Source: Dechloromonas sp. UBA6271 (GTDB lineage: Bacteria > Pseudomonadota > Gammaproteobacteria > Burkholderiales > Rhodocyclaceae). Taken from it: a stretch of 64,000 nt of DNA. Positions 46,521 through 55,438 of the stretch are shown here, in pieces. Under the pieces are notes generated by a model. The model made no database searches. It was not told where the DNA came from and saw only the letters and a program-made list of their open reading frames with translations. The stretch spans positions 1 to 64,000 of the forward strand of contig DJUX01000045.1 in NCBI GenBank assembly GCA_002440665.1, in the 5' to 3' direction. The position numbers were made by a program, and so were the translations under genes. Position 1 is the stretch's first letter, and each line of letters begins with the position of its first letter.

Positions 46521-46950
46521 CTGTAGCCTTGCGGAAAGTGAAATGCTGGTGAACGAAATAACTGGCAACGACGATCAGCGCGGTGACGATAGCCTGCGCA
46601 ATCAGCGGGGTTATGTGGAAGCCTTCCACCAATAGTGGCAACAAAGCCAGGCCAATGGCGAGCGACCCCAGATGGGCGATGTGAAAGCGAAAATATTCGC
46701 CAAGCCAATGGCCGGAGGAGCGAAAAACGATCCAGCGCTGGGTTACGAAAGATTGCGTTACAGCGAGCAGATGGCTGATTGCAGCGATAATCATGTAGCC
46801 CAGATATGACGAGAATGCCAGGTAGAGCCCTGCAAAAATTGCATATCCCGCCAATGTGTTCCAGGCGCCGACTGCCAGGTAGCGGAGGTGGCGGTTTCGC
46901 TGCCAAAGCAAACCGGCCTCCGTGGCCTGTGGCTTGATCTGATCTGACAT
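46513..46950 (-). CDS. GtrA-family membrane protein
   Basis: 145 residues with four hydrophobic segments and the GtrA pattern (RYLAVGAWNTLAGYAIFAGL; FVTQRWIVFRSSG; ASYFVHQHFTF). GtrA proteins are thought to flip polyprenyl-phosphate-linked glucose. With the downstream GT-C-like protein and the upstream DPM-like GT2 it matches a three-part gtr glycosylation set. Confidence 0.88.
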   Translation of the reverse strand: MSDQIKPQATEAGLLWQRNRHLRYLAVGAWNTLAGYAIFAGLYLAFSSYLGYMIIAAISHLLAVTQSFVTQRWIVFRSSGHWLGEYFRFHIAHLGSLAIGLALLPLLVEGFHITPLIAQAIVTALIVVASYFVHQHFTFRKATDV

Positions 46951-46960
46951 CGGTAGGGCT

Positions 46961-47614
46961 TCAGATTCGCAACAGCTCGCCTGGCGTCGTCAGCCTGACC
47001 CAGTGTGCGGGTGTTTCGTTGGCAGGAAATGCGCTATAACCCCAATCGGCTGCATAGAAGGGCAGCTCATTCGCATCCGCCGCAAAGCCGTCTTCCGGCC
47101 GATCTCCGATATAGGCAGCCGAACCGTGCGCAATGCCCACATCCTGAATCAAGCCGGCGATCATCGCTGCTTTGTTTGGAAATGCCGGGGAGCGCGTATC
47201 GAGCGCGTACACCGAAGAAAATAATTCGCGCCAGCCCAGGTGATTCAGAATCAGCTGTGTTGGCAACAGCCGCTTGTTGGTCGCAATGTGCAATGCTTTG
47301 CCCTCGCCATGCAATCCTGTAAGCATCTCGTTGATACCCGGGAATACGGTCGTCGCCTTGTAGCCTTCGGCATCGTAGTAATCCTTGAACGATCTGACCA
47401 GGGCGTCGAGCAGCGAGGCATCGTCGGACCCTGCGAGGCTGGCCAGCGTGTCCCGCAGCGGCGGCCCGATGACTGTTGGGGTCAACGGCAATTTTGGGGC
47501 AATTTTCAAACTGTCGAGCGCCATTGCAAAGCCTTCGAGAATGCTCGCGGACGAATCGATCAAGGTTCCATCCAGATCGAAGATAAGCGTTTGCCTAGAG
47601 GGCATCATGGCCAT
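46961..47614 (-). CDS. HAD-superfamily phosphatase (phosphoglycolate-phosphatase-like)
   Basis: 217 residues. HAD motif I IFDLDGTLIDSS, motif II Thr in IATNKR, motif III Lys in PNKAAM and motif IV YIGDRPEDGFAA. Small-molecule phosphatase, perhaps on a sugar phosphate. Two further in-frame ATGs lie just after the chosen start. Overlaps the GT2 gene by 20 bases. Confidence 0.85.
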   Translation of the reverse strand: MAMMPSRQTLIFDLDGTLIDSSASILEGFAMALDSLKIAPKLPLTPTVIGPPLRDTLASLAGSDDASLLDALVRSFKDYYDAEGYKATTVFPGINEMLTGLHGEGKALHIATNKRLLPTQLILNHLGWRELFSSVYALDTRSPAFPNKAAMIAGLIQDVGIAHGSAAYIGDRPEDGFAADANELPFYAADWGYSAFPANETPAHWVRLTTPGELLRI

Positions 47615-48557
47615 TTACGTTGCCGACATCAAAATTGATGCGCTCTTTTTCGATAACCAAGGGGCGCTTCATTACTTGAGTGTGAATTGCTCCGATATAT
47701 TCACCGAGCAAGCCAATAAAGAATAGTTGTACCGATCCGAAGAAAAATAGGCCGACGACCAGTGGAGCCATCCCAAGCGAGAAGCTATCCCAAAACAATA
47801 GCTTGGCCACCCCGTAGCCGATAGCGATCAGGAGGCTAATAAAAGACAGGACAAAGCCACTCATGGTTGCTAAGCGTAGAGGAAGCTTGGAGTGGCTGGT
47901 GATCCCAAGCATCGCCATGTCATATAGGGTGTAGAGGTTATTTTTCGTAATCCCCCGGACCCTCCTAGGTTGCTCAAATGGAATTTCTGCAGCCTTGAAT
48001 CCAAATTCGGATATTAAGCCTCGGAAATAGGGGTAGGGGTCATTAAGTTTACGAAATTGATTAATGAATTCTTTGTCGAATATTCCAAAGCCAGTGAAGT
48101 TTTCAATCAAAGGAGCATCGGATATTTTCTTGATGAATCTGTAATATAATTTTCTAAGAATAAAAAACCCAGAATTTTCTTTACTTGTTGGTTTTGTGCA
48201 TACTGCTACTTTGTAGCCCTGCTCCCATTTTTCAATAAGGTTTGGAATTAGTTCTGGTGGGTCTTGAAGGTCAGATACCATTAATATGACTGCATCTCCC
48301 GTTGCCTGGAGGAGCGCATGCATAGGTGATCTGATGTGGCCAAAGTTTCGCTGGTTGATAATCAACTTAATTTGATTATTTTCCTTTGCTATTTTTTTTA
48401 TTATTTCAACTGTGTTGTCTGTTGAGCCGTTGTCAATAAATATATGCTCGAATTCAATATTTTCAATTTGTGCAGTCGATTTTCTGATTCGATCCAAGAG
48501 TTCCGTGATGTTTTCTTCTTCGTTAAAGCATGGGGTGACTATACTAATTTTCTTCAT
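47595..48557 (-). CDS. DPM/GtrB-like polyprenyl-phosphate glycosyltransferase
   Basis: 320 residues. GT2 domain: ISIVTPCFNEEENITELLDR, FIDNGSTDNT, ALLQATGDAVILMVSDLQDPP; then two C-terminal membrane segments (about 232-252, 268-288). Loads a sugar onto undecaprenyl phosphate on the cytoplasmic side; partner of the GtrA-family protein. Base use is strikingly AT-rich compared with its neighbours, so the gene looks recently acquired. Confidence 0.88.
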   Translation of the reverse strand: MKKISIVTPCFNEEENITELLDRIRKSTAQIENIEFEHIFIDNGSTDNTVEIIKKIAKENNQIKLIINQRNFGHIRSPMHALLQATGDAVILMVSDLQDPPELIPNLIEKWEQGYKVAVCTKPTSKENSGFFILRKLYYRFIKKISDAPLIENFTGFGIFDKEFINQFRKLNDPYPYFRGLISEFGFKAAEIPFEQPRRVRGITKNNLYTLYDMAMLGITSHSKLPLRLATMSGFVLSFISLLIAIGYGVAKLLFWDSFSLGMAPLVVGLFFFGSVQLFFIGLLGEYIGAIHTQVMKRPLVIEKERINFDVGNVNGHDAL

Positions 48558-48674
48558 TTGTTTAATAAGTCAAGCAGGCAGAGGGAGAGAGCCAACAATC
48601 GACATCGCGGGTGGCGACCGCTTCGCACTGGCGTTGACGGCGACTTTTGGAGGCGTGAATGTTCAAGGTCTGAT

Positions 48675-50348
48675 TCAGCTTGCGCGAGTGGTAGCCGTGT
48701 CTAGTAGCGGCAGGGAAAAACGCTCGATGATCTCCTGCCAGAACGAATTACCGTTTGCGAACTCATGGGCAAGCTGCATCGAGCGAGCTGCTTCTGTGGT
48801 GTTACCAAGTTCTTTGTGGCAAATACTCGTGTAGTAGTGGGCGATGGGGTGGTCGTGTTTGGCCTTTAGGACGTTCCGGAAACTGTCGAGTGCTATATCA
48901 AAGTGCCCAAGTTTCATGTTGGCGTTGTGGACGAAATTAAGCTCAATATTCATCAAATAGCTCATTTCCTGTATGTAAGCGGCACTGAAGTCCTCTGTCT
49001 CAACAATGGCTTTCTTGTAATTGCCGAGAATAGGAATGTCCTTGAAATAGTTCTTGATGTCGCAAATCTCATACATTTCGCTGCCTGCCAGCGGTGTTGC
49101 CACATTGATACGGAACCAGTCGGCGTTGATTGATTTCAGGAATTCGCGGGTATCGGCAATATCGTCCTTTGTTTCCCCCGGCAGGCCTATCAGAATATTG
49201 CAGTCGGTGTAGATGCCCAATTCGCGGCAATCATTGGCTACACGGCGGACGATGTCGAGTTTCAGCGGCTTTTTCATGATCCGCTTGAGTACCCGCTCGC
49301 TGCCTGATTCGACTGCCAAGATCAGTTGCTTGACGCCCGCACGGGCGAGCAATTTGAGGAAGGGGCGGTCGAGGGCATAAAGGGCTAATGCATTGGGGAA
49401 AAAGAGCTTGTGCCCCGCCTGAGACAGGCGATCAACGATCTGATAGGCGCGGGGGCGGTCGCCCATAAAGTGATCGTCGAGTATGATGATCGTCTGGGCG
49501 CCATAGCGATCTTTCAGCCGTTGCGCGTCGTTGATGACGCGTTCGATGCTGTAGTAACGCATGTCGCGTCCGTGGGCCTTGTGCGAAGCACAAAAAATGC
49601 ATTTGAACGGGCAGCCGCGCGAGGTCATGATCGCCATGCCCTTATTGCGCTCCTTTTCCGAGGTGTAGTAATACATCGTCGGGTTGATGTCGTAGCCAGC
49701 GATATCAAGCATTTCATAATCGAGGTAGGGGATCTCGTCGAGTTCTTCTATGAAATCGTGCTTGAAATCCAAGTTTTGTCCAAGCTTGCTGCGCGTAACC
49801 CAAGTCGGACTGGCTTCGAGGCAGGCTTTTTTGTCGACCGATTGTAGCAACGCCAGCATCGGCCGTTCGCCTTCTCCATAGCAGATCGCGTCAAAAGCGT
49901 CGGTATCCCGCATGATTTCGCGGTAGACAGCGGTCGGCAGATTGCCGCCACCGAGAAGAAGTGCCTCGGGAAAGAGCTCGTGGGCGATGTCAGCGAGTTC
50001 GATGAAGCTCCGGTAGGAGGGGGCGAAAAGGGTCGAGATGCCGATAATGGTCGGCGCGAAATCTCGGATCTCGGGTGTGGCGAGAAAGTTCTCGTAATAG
50101 TCGCGGAAACAGGGGTAGTCGAAGCGTTCGACTCGGTTTAGTTCAACATTGAAATCGATTAGTAGGGTTTCGACCGCAATGTGCTGTTTAAGGTAGGCAC
50201 TCAGTGAAATCGGTCCAAGTGGGATGTCGGTGATTACTGAACCGAACACCTGCCCGCTTGAATTGGCGGTTTGTTTGACGTTTTGCGGAGGGGCCACGAA
50301 TTCACCGTAGGTGATGTTTGGTGGCATGATGAAAAGTATTCTTTCCAT
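48675..50348 (-). CDS. B12-binding-type radical SAM protein with C-terminal TPR-like tail
   Basis: 557 residues. N-terminal B12-binding-like Rossmann region (about 1-175; GGGNLP, ICYGEGERPM), radical SAM core with SRGCPFKCIFCASH (CxxxCxxC for the 4Fe-4S cluster, about 245-260) and GLPGETKDD, and a helical C-terminus (about 455-557) reading like one or two TPRs. Members carry out methyl transfers or other radical chemistry on glycans, lipids or peptides. Here it is inside a surface-glycan locus; substrate unknown. Confidence 0.85.
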   Translation of the reverse strand: MERILFIMPPNITYGEFVAPPQNVKQTANSSGQVFGSVITDIPLGPISLSAYLKQHIAVETLLIDFNVELNRVERFDYPCFRDYYENFLATPEIRDFAPTIIGISTLFAPSYRSFIELADIAHELFPEALLLGGGNLPTAVYREIMRDTDAFDAICYGEGERPMLALLQSVDKKACLEASPTWVTRSKLGQNLDFKHDFIEELDEIPYLDYEMLDIAGYDINPTMYYYTSEKERNKGMAIMTSRGCPFKCIFCASHKAHGRDMRYYSIERVINDAQRLKDRYGAQTIIILDDHFMGDRPRAYQIVDRLSQAGHKLFFPNALALYALDRPFLKLLARAGVKQLILAVESGSERVLKRIMKKPLKLDIVRRVANDCRELGIYTDCNILIGLPGETKDDIADTREFLKSINADWFRINVATPLAGSEMYEICDIKNYFKDIPILGNYKKAIVETEDFSAAYIQEMSYLMNIELNFVHNANMKLGHFDIALDSFRNVLKAKHDHPIAHYYTSICHKELGNTTEAARSMQLAHEFANGNSFWQEIIERFSLPLLDTATTRAS

Positions 50349-50442
50349 GTTCCTATTTTCTAAATGTCAGAATAAGCATTGAAATTCACATGGTTTGGCG
50401 CTCATTCATCACCACTAGAGCGCTTGACCAGTATTCGGCTAC

Positions 50443-50589
50443 CTAGCCGAGATTCGGTTGCTGGTTGAAGGTAAGGTTGTAGCCATTGACCTCGGAATGG
50501 TAAACGAAGCTGTTCTTCTTGTTGTGCAATGCCAAAAGACAGATCAGCGGCAGGTATCTATGGCGTGCAGAGGCGTCAAAAAACCTCAC
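50443..50589 (-). CDS. Small 48-residue ORF after the unknown partner gene
   Basis: GTG at 50589 opens a 48-codon frame 4 bases after the stop of the preceding gene. It begins V-R-F-F-D-A-S, echoing the V-Q-F-F-D-D start of that neighbour, and ends YHSEVNGYNLTFNQQPNLG. No clear ribosome site. It could be a small peptide of the radical SAM unit, or a frame-shifted tail of a longer protein. Function unknown. Confidence 0.4.
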   Translation of the reverse strand: MRFFDASARHRYLPLICLLALHNKKNSFVYHSEVNGYNLTFNQQPNLG

Positions 50590-50593
50590 ACCA

Positions 50594-51409
50594 TCAAACA
50601 AGTTCGGCAAACACTGTGATTCCTCCTGCCCATTGCTCTGAAACCTGCGTGGTATCTCGAGTCAGCATTTGCGTCATGCACCAGAACTCCATGTGAGGGC
50701 CGTAGGCCTTGAGTAGTAGCACCAGACGTGGATCACGGTGAACGTACGCCGACATGCAGAGGATAGGCGTATAAAACTCATCGCTGATCAACAGGTCCGG
50801 GACACTTGCCACAGCAGCGCAAATATCGATCCCGCCACTCAGGCAGACTTTTGCCCCAGCCAACTCCGGGAGCGATGCCATCTGGCTTCGCTGCGACTGG
50901 ATGTCGAATTCCTGCAAGGCCTGGGGGAAATACCAACCAACAACCGCTCCAGCCTCCACCGCTGAAATCAGTTCCTGGTATCGGGACTCCGGGGCCAAGG
51001 AGAGATTGCCGGGCAACTCGGAGTTACTCTGAAGCACCGCCTTGAAGTGCGCCTCTGGAAACCGGGTATTGAAAGATTCTTTCAAGCTTGGCAATAGGCT
51101 GCTCTCCAGCTCTTCGCCCAAATCTGCGCCGCGCGCTTTGCATCCAGTAATGAAAGGGACTTTTACACCTTTCAGCAGATTGGCATACGCCGCATTGGTC
51201 TTGATTGTCTCCAACAGCGTTTCGGCGTTGGATTGGAAATCCGAGGATGTCACTTCCTCAGGAACAAAGTTGAACCGCTTGCTTCTTTCAAAAAGCAACT
51301 CGTAGTCAATAGCTGGTTGATTCAACTTGTAATAGAAACTCGGCGTACTTCCGAATACGCGCGCATCTTTTCCCGGGACACGGCGACCGTTGTCGTCAAA
51401 AAATTGCAC
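50594..51409 (-). CDS. Unrecognised protein paired with a radical SAM enzyme
   Basis: 271 residues, soluble, no signal peptide. I recognise no family. Visible segments: VPFITGCKARGADLGEELES, a mid-region with SRYQELISAVEAG, and C-terminal GGIDICAAVAS and GGITVFAELV. Start at GTG 51409, with GGAG six bases upstream; the frame is open further, but that part overlaps the radical SAM gene. It begins 14 bases after that gene's stop, so the two are certainly one transcript. Base composition is lower in GC than the flanking sugar genes. Confidence 0.65.
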   Translation of the reverse strand: MQFFDDNGRRVPGKDARVFGSTPSFYYKLNQPAIDYELLFERSKRFNFVPEEVTSSDFQSNAETLLETIKTNAAYANLLKGVKVPFITGCKARGADLGEELESSLLPSLKESFNTRFPEAHFKAVLQSNSELPGNLSLAPESRYQELISAVEAGAVVGWYFPQALQEFDIQSQRSQMASLPELAGAKVCLSGGIDICAAVASVPDLLISDEFYTPILCMSAYVHRDPRLVLLLKAYGPHMEFWCMTQMLTRDTTQVSEQWAGGITVFAELV

Positions 51410-51422
51410 TCTCGTCTCCAAC

Positions 51423-52556
51423 TTACTTTTCAATGGAAGGGGTACGTCCAAATCCGAACTCGTAAGGCACCGGCAACAGCGGGCTGACATCAAGGTAATC
51501 GTTAACTGCCTTGTTGTGGAAATGAATGAAGTCCTTGTGCTCGCCAATGATGCACTCATCCCGGTATGGGCCCAACCAACTGTTTTTCATCCCCCGATCG
51601 AGAATGTTTGCGAGAGGCTCCTTGGTTACATTTCCGATCGATAGATCCATATAAGGGCAAGGAACGATTTCACCGTCATGGTTGACCGTATTGATGCCTT
51701 TGACCGTGATGCAACGGCCGGGCTGACCGTACGATGGGGTCATGTGCGTGAAGACGTTGAACCGGTCCTCCAGGAACTTCAGTTGGTCGACGTCCTTCTT
51801 TGTGCAAACCCAAGTATCTTGCTCCCGCGCAGTGCCGACCGGCTTGGCCAGTGTGACATACAAGGGAATGTCCTCATCTTTGCAATAGGCGCAAAGACTC
51901 ATGAATTCATCGCTGAAAACGCGGTCCTTGATGATGCAAGTCGAAATGAGCAGCTCAAGATTCGCCTTCTTGGACGCTTGCAGCGCCCGCATTACCCGCT
52001 TGTAAGAGCCTTTTTTTCCACGGAACGCGTCGTGTTCTTCCTCGATCATGCTGTCCAGTGAGATTTGCGCCTTGTATCCACCAAGCCCGGCAAACCATTT
52101 GGCTTTTTCTTCATCAAAAGTCCAGCCATTGGTATCGAGGATCACTAGGTGCTTCATTGGATCGAGCGCTTCGACCAACTTGTCCAGGTTCTTGTCGAGC
52201 AGCGCTTCGCCGCCTGTCAAAACGAAACGGAAGATGCCGTATTCGTCGGCCTGCCGGGAAAGCTCTCTGTAGTCGTCCAGGCCCATTTGGGGGCGAGGAT
52301 CAATCGCCCCGGTACGCTTCTGCAGATCACGGCTCATATAGGGCTCTTCACAGCAATGCGCGCAATGGAAGTTGCATAGGGAGCGATTGATTTTTAGACG
52401 CAGAATGGGGCTGATCTGACCATCCAACATTCCCTTGAAATACTGCTGGATTTTCTCATGCACGCGGGGGCGCCGCTGACTCTGGTCTCTACGCTTGTTT
52501 TTTTCGGTCAGCGACAGCGCTTCCTGTTCTGCCAGAATTTGCAAGTGGTTCGACAT
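51423..52556 (-). CDS. Radical SAM enzyme with SPASM-like C-terminus
   Basis: 377 residues. Radical SAM motif CNFHCAHC (CxxxCxxC) at about residue 61-68, then FVLTGGEALLD and ISLDSMIEEEHDAFRG. The C-terminal part has GRCITVKGINTVNHDGEIVPC, a SPASM-like auxiliary-cluster region with few Cys. AGGAG six bases before the ATG gives a secure start. Such enzymes modify peptides, sugars or aminoglycoside-like molecules. First gene of a small unit with the unrecognised 271-residue protein. Confidence 0.85.
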   Translation of the reverse strand: MSNHLQILAEQEALSLTEKNKRRDQSQRRPRVHEKIQQYFKGMLDGQISPILRLKINRSLCNFHCAHCCEEPYMSRDLQKRTGAIDPRPQMGLDDYRELSRQADEYGIFRFVLTGGEALLDKNLDKLVEALDPMKHLVILDTNGWTFDEEKAKWFAGLGGYKAQISLDSMIEEEHDAFRGKKGSYKRVMRALQASKKANLELLISTCIIKDRVFSDEFMSLCAYCKDEDIPLYVTLAKPVGTAREQDTWVCTKKDVDQLKFLEDRFNVFTHMTPSYGQPGRCITVKGINTVNHDGEIVPCPYMDLSIGNVTKEPLANILDRGMKNSWLGPYRDECIIGEHKDFIHFHNKAVNDYLDVSPLLPVPYEFGFGRTPSIEK

Positions 52557-52659
52557 ATGGATCTCCTAAAATCTAAGGAAGGTCTGTACAACACCCGCCG
52601 CGAATTCCGGGTGCGAAAGGTTCATTTGTTTCATGGCTCGACAGTTTCGGATCAAGCGG

Positions 52660-53778
52660 TCAGCGGATTGACTGTTGCAGACTTTCTTTAGTTTCTTCAT
52701 CAATCATTTGGTTTGCAGCGTATCTGGCGGTTGATCGAATGGCAGACGACAAATCGGTCCATACGTCCAGACCAAGCGTGTTCCGTGCCAGTGTGATGTC
52801 CGGGATATAGGCGTTGCGTACTGGATTACCAACGGCGTTGGCAGATTTGCCGAGGATATTGACCGGTTTGTATGGCGCAATCAGGTCGCGGACGAGATGG
52901 GCCAGATCGCCAATGCTGATCGCCGCATCGGAGCCAACGTTGCACGGCTGGCCGCTCTTGCCGTCGAGCAGCAGGGCGAGCAACCAGACCACCAGATCGC
53001 CGGCGTACAGGTAGGAACGCAGCGCCTTGCCGTCACTGTTGACGACGATGCGTTCGGCGCGGAGCGCCTGAGCGATGAAGTTGCCGATGGCGTAATGGAT
53101 GTCGAGCGGCAGGAAAGGACCGACGAAGCTGAAACAGCGCGCGATGCCGAGATGCCAGCCGTAGCGTTCCGCATAGCAGGCACAGAGAAATTCAGCGGCA
53201 CGCTTCGCCTGACCCAGGGCGGTGGCCGGGTCATAGGTTGGCGGGGCGAGGAGGCTGGATTCGGGGATCGGCGTATGACTGCCGTCGGCCGGAGGCTGTA
53301 GTGGCTGGTAGACGACGCCGGAACTGGTGAACAGCAGATTGCCGATGCCGCGTTCGGCGGCGAAATCGAGCACGCGTCGGGTGCCGCCGACCAGGGTGTC
53401 GAACTTGCGCAACGGATCTTCGCCGGCGAAGGTTTCGTGGGCCGAGGTGGTGGCGGCATGAATGACGTGGGTGAAATGGCCGCTAGGGAAAGCGAAGTCG
53501 CGGACGTCCCCGGCCACGAAGCAGAAGGCCGGGTCGGCAAGGATTGCCGGTGCCTTGCGTCCGAAAGCTGCAGGGTCGCGGGTCAGTACGGTCACGCGCA
53601 GGTTGAGTGCGTGCCGTGTGTTGGCGATACGAAACGCTTCGAGCAGCCAGCGGCCGAAGAAGCCGGTGCCGCCGGTGATGAACAGCGACTTGCCAGCGAG
53701 GCGCGGCCACAAGTGGGCGGCGCGGGCGAGAATCTGTTCGAAATCGGCGTTGAGCCCGTTGGGCGGGGCAGCGGTCAT
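52660..53778 (-). CDS. NAD-dependent epimerase/dehydratase (SDR) lacking the catalytic Tyr
   Basis: 372 residues, extended SDR. Nucleotide-binding ITGGTGFFGRWLL, LFTSSGVVYQ with the active-site Ser region, GIARCFSFVGPFLPLD. The usual YxxxK reads LGQAK: Lys is kept, Tyr is Leu. In relatives this family modifies NDP-sugars, here presumably the CDP-deoxysugar made by RfbFGH. 4-base overlap with the Nudix gene. Confidence 0.82.
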   Translation of the reverse strand: MTAAPPNGLNADFEQILARAAHLWPRLAGKSLFITGGTGFFGRWLLEAFRIANTRHALNLRVTVLTRDPAAFGRKAPAILADPAFCFVAGDVRDFAFPSGHFTHVIHAATTSAHETFAGEDPLRKFDTLVGGTRRVLDFAAERGIGNLLFTSSGVVYQPLQPPADGSHTPIPESSLLAPPTYDPATALGQAKRAAEFLCACYAERYGWHLGIARCFSFVGPFLPLDIHYAIGNFIAQALRAERIVVNSDGKALRSYLYAGDLVVWLLALLLDGKSGQPCNVGSDAAISIGDLAHLVRDLIAPYKPVNILGKSANAVGNPVRNAYIPDITLARNTLGLDVWTDLSSAIRSTARYAANQMIDEETKESLQQSIR

Positions 53779-54305
53779 GGCAAGGTGCCCGGCAGAGTCG
53801 GGGCGATATAAGGACGGTACATTTCGTGTACGCGAATCAGATCGGCCGGGCAGTCGTCATGCCAGCGCCACTCGCCGTTGCTCGGCGCTTCGCCAGCCTG
53901 CAGGCTGGCGGCGGGTGGAGTGCGCAAGGTGCACAGATATAGCAGCGAAATGAAATGCCCGCGCACGTCGCGGTGCGGCGCCATGATTTCGTGCATGGTC
54001 AGCGGCTGAGGTGAGAAATCGACCGTGCAGCCGAGTTCGGCCTCCGCCACCTTAGCGATTCGGGTGGCGATGTTTTCCTTGAAGCGGATGATGCCGCCGG
54101 GAATGTGCCAGCCGGGACCGTAAAATTCGTCGGCTCGCCAGGTCAGCAGGGTGCGCCCGGCGTCGTCGCGCACCAGCAGGTCGACGTTGATCATCGGGGT
54201 CAACTGGCTGACCAGGCGAAAAACCGGGGTCGGCAAGCCTTGGCGCTGGTCCCCGGTGAGGTCGAGCAGCTGTGCTGCGAGTTGTTCGGTGAGTTCGGTG
54301 CTCAT
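53775..54305 (-). CDS. Nudix hydrolase, GDP-mannose mannosyl-hydrolase-like
   Basis: 176 residues. Relaxed Nudix box GGIIRFKENIATRIAKVAEA followed by ELG, where the canonical REUxEE is altered as in Gmm enzymes that cleave NDP-sugars at carbon. Sits between the C-methyltransferase and SDR genes with 4-base overlaps on both sides, so it probably acts on the same nucleotide sugar. Confidence 0.82.
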   Translation of the reverse strand: MSTELTEQLAAQLLDLTGDQRQGLPTPVFRLVSQLTPMINVDLLVRDDAGRTLLTWRADEFYGPGWHIPGGIIRFKENIATRIAKVAEAELGCTVDFSPQPLTMHEIMAPHRDVRGHFISLLYLCTLRTPPAASLQAGEAPSNGEWRWHDDCPADLIRVHEMYRPYIAPTLPGTLP

Positions 54306-55438
54306 GCGTCTTCCAGCCCGTCGGCGCGCAGGATGGCGACCGGGATGGTCAGCTGGTGCTGCGTCCGGATCAGCCTGGCCACTTCGTCGGAGTAACCCGC
54401 AGCAATGACGATGATCGCCTGTACCGGGTCTTCCTTGAGGCGTGCGGGCGGGACGATGGGAATGTGTGTGGCTGGCGTGAACTTGCCCTGCTTGAACGGG
54501 GCCGAATCGACGACGTAGCGGATGTCGCTGCCGAGACCGCCAAGCGCCAGCGCCGCCAGTGCCTGGTGGCCAGCCCCCCAGACCGCGGTGCTGCGCGGCG
54601 GGAAACGGTCGACGAAGGCACGGATGGTGCGGCCGATCTTGTCCTGCTGAATCTTCAGCGACGACAGATCGGTGGGCTGGCGCTTGCGGACGACTGCCGA
54701 GAGGATGTAGTCGTACCAGACACTCTTTGCTTCCAGCACCTCGAAGCCGGCACGCTGCAGGGCGAAAGTGAAGGTCTCGCGGATGAAGTAGCTCAGATGA
54801 TCGCTGATGAATTCTGAGTACAGACCTTCCTTGAGGATCATGTCGAAATTCGGTACCTCGATCAGGCCGATGCCGCCCGGCAGCAAGTTGTGGCGTATGG
54901 CGCGCAGGGTGTCGATTGGCTTTGGCCAGTGCTCCATGAAATTCAGGCTCATGAAGCCGGCGAACGGGGCTCCAGGCAATTGCTGGTTCGGCCGGCCGAG
55001 AAACCCGCGCACGACGTCGAGTCCCTGGCGACGGCAGTGACTGACCGCAGTCCTCGCGAATTCAAGACCGGTCGCCCGGACGCCGGCGGCGCCCAGCAGG
55101 CTCAGGTATTCGCCCTTGCCGCAGCCAATTTCGAGAATGCGCTGGCCGCCGAGCTGGTAACGGTCGACCCATTCCGCGAGCTGTTTTTCACGGAAGACGC
55201 GCATCTCCGGCGAGAAGGCCGCAGCGCGAATGACTTCTCGGTAATACGGGACCGGCGCGCAGGCCAACTGGATCAGGCCGCATTCGCTGCATTCGTGGAG
55301 ATCGAGGTCGCTGCCGCGATCATTGGCGAGCCCGGCGGCGTCGGGGAAATTTTGCGCCGCGCCCGGCATGTTGCGATAGGCGAGGACAGGTGCCGCCCCA
55401 AGCGGTACGCCACAGACGCGGCAACGGGCGGCAGCCAT
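54302..55438 (-). CDS. NDP-sugar C-methyltransferase-like protein
   Basis: 378 residues in three parts: N-terminal zinc-binding domain (CRVCGVPLG, CSECGLIQL), SAM-dependent methyltransferase (ILEIGCGKGEYLSLL, MSLNFMEHWPKP), and a C-terminal Rossmann-like domain (STAVWGAGHQALAALAL, YVVDSAPFKQGK). This is the layout of sugar C-3 methyltransferases such as TylC3/NovU. Start at 55438 overlaps the ThDP gene stop by one base; the open frame extends further but overlaps that gene. Confidence 0.85.
   Translation of the reverse strand: MAAARCRVCGVPLGAAPVLAYRNMPGAAQNFPDAAGLANDRGSDLDLHECSECGLIQLACAPVPYYREVIRAAAFSPEMRVFREKQLAEWVDRYQLGGQRILEIGCGKGEYLSLLGAAGVRATGLEFARTAVSHCRRQGLDVVRGFLGRPNQQLPGAPFAGFMSLNFMEHWPKPIDTLRAIRHNLLPGGIGLIEVPNFDMILKEGLYSEFISDHLSYFIRETFTFALQRAGFEVLEAKSVWYDYILSAVVRKRQPTDLSSLKIQQDKIGRTIRAFVDRFPPRSTAVWGAGHQALAALALGGLGSDIRYVVDSAPFKQGKFTPATHIPIVPPARLKEDPVQAIIVIAAGYSDEVARLIRTQHQLTIPVAILRADGLEDA

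Noticed and set aside
48558..48674. Gene remnant between the GT2 and B12 radical SAM genes
   Set aside because: A plus-strand reading gives a protein-like stretch (DRFALALTATFGG), but it has no start context and runs into the antisense of the radical SAM gene; not enough to call a pseudogene.
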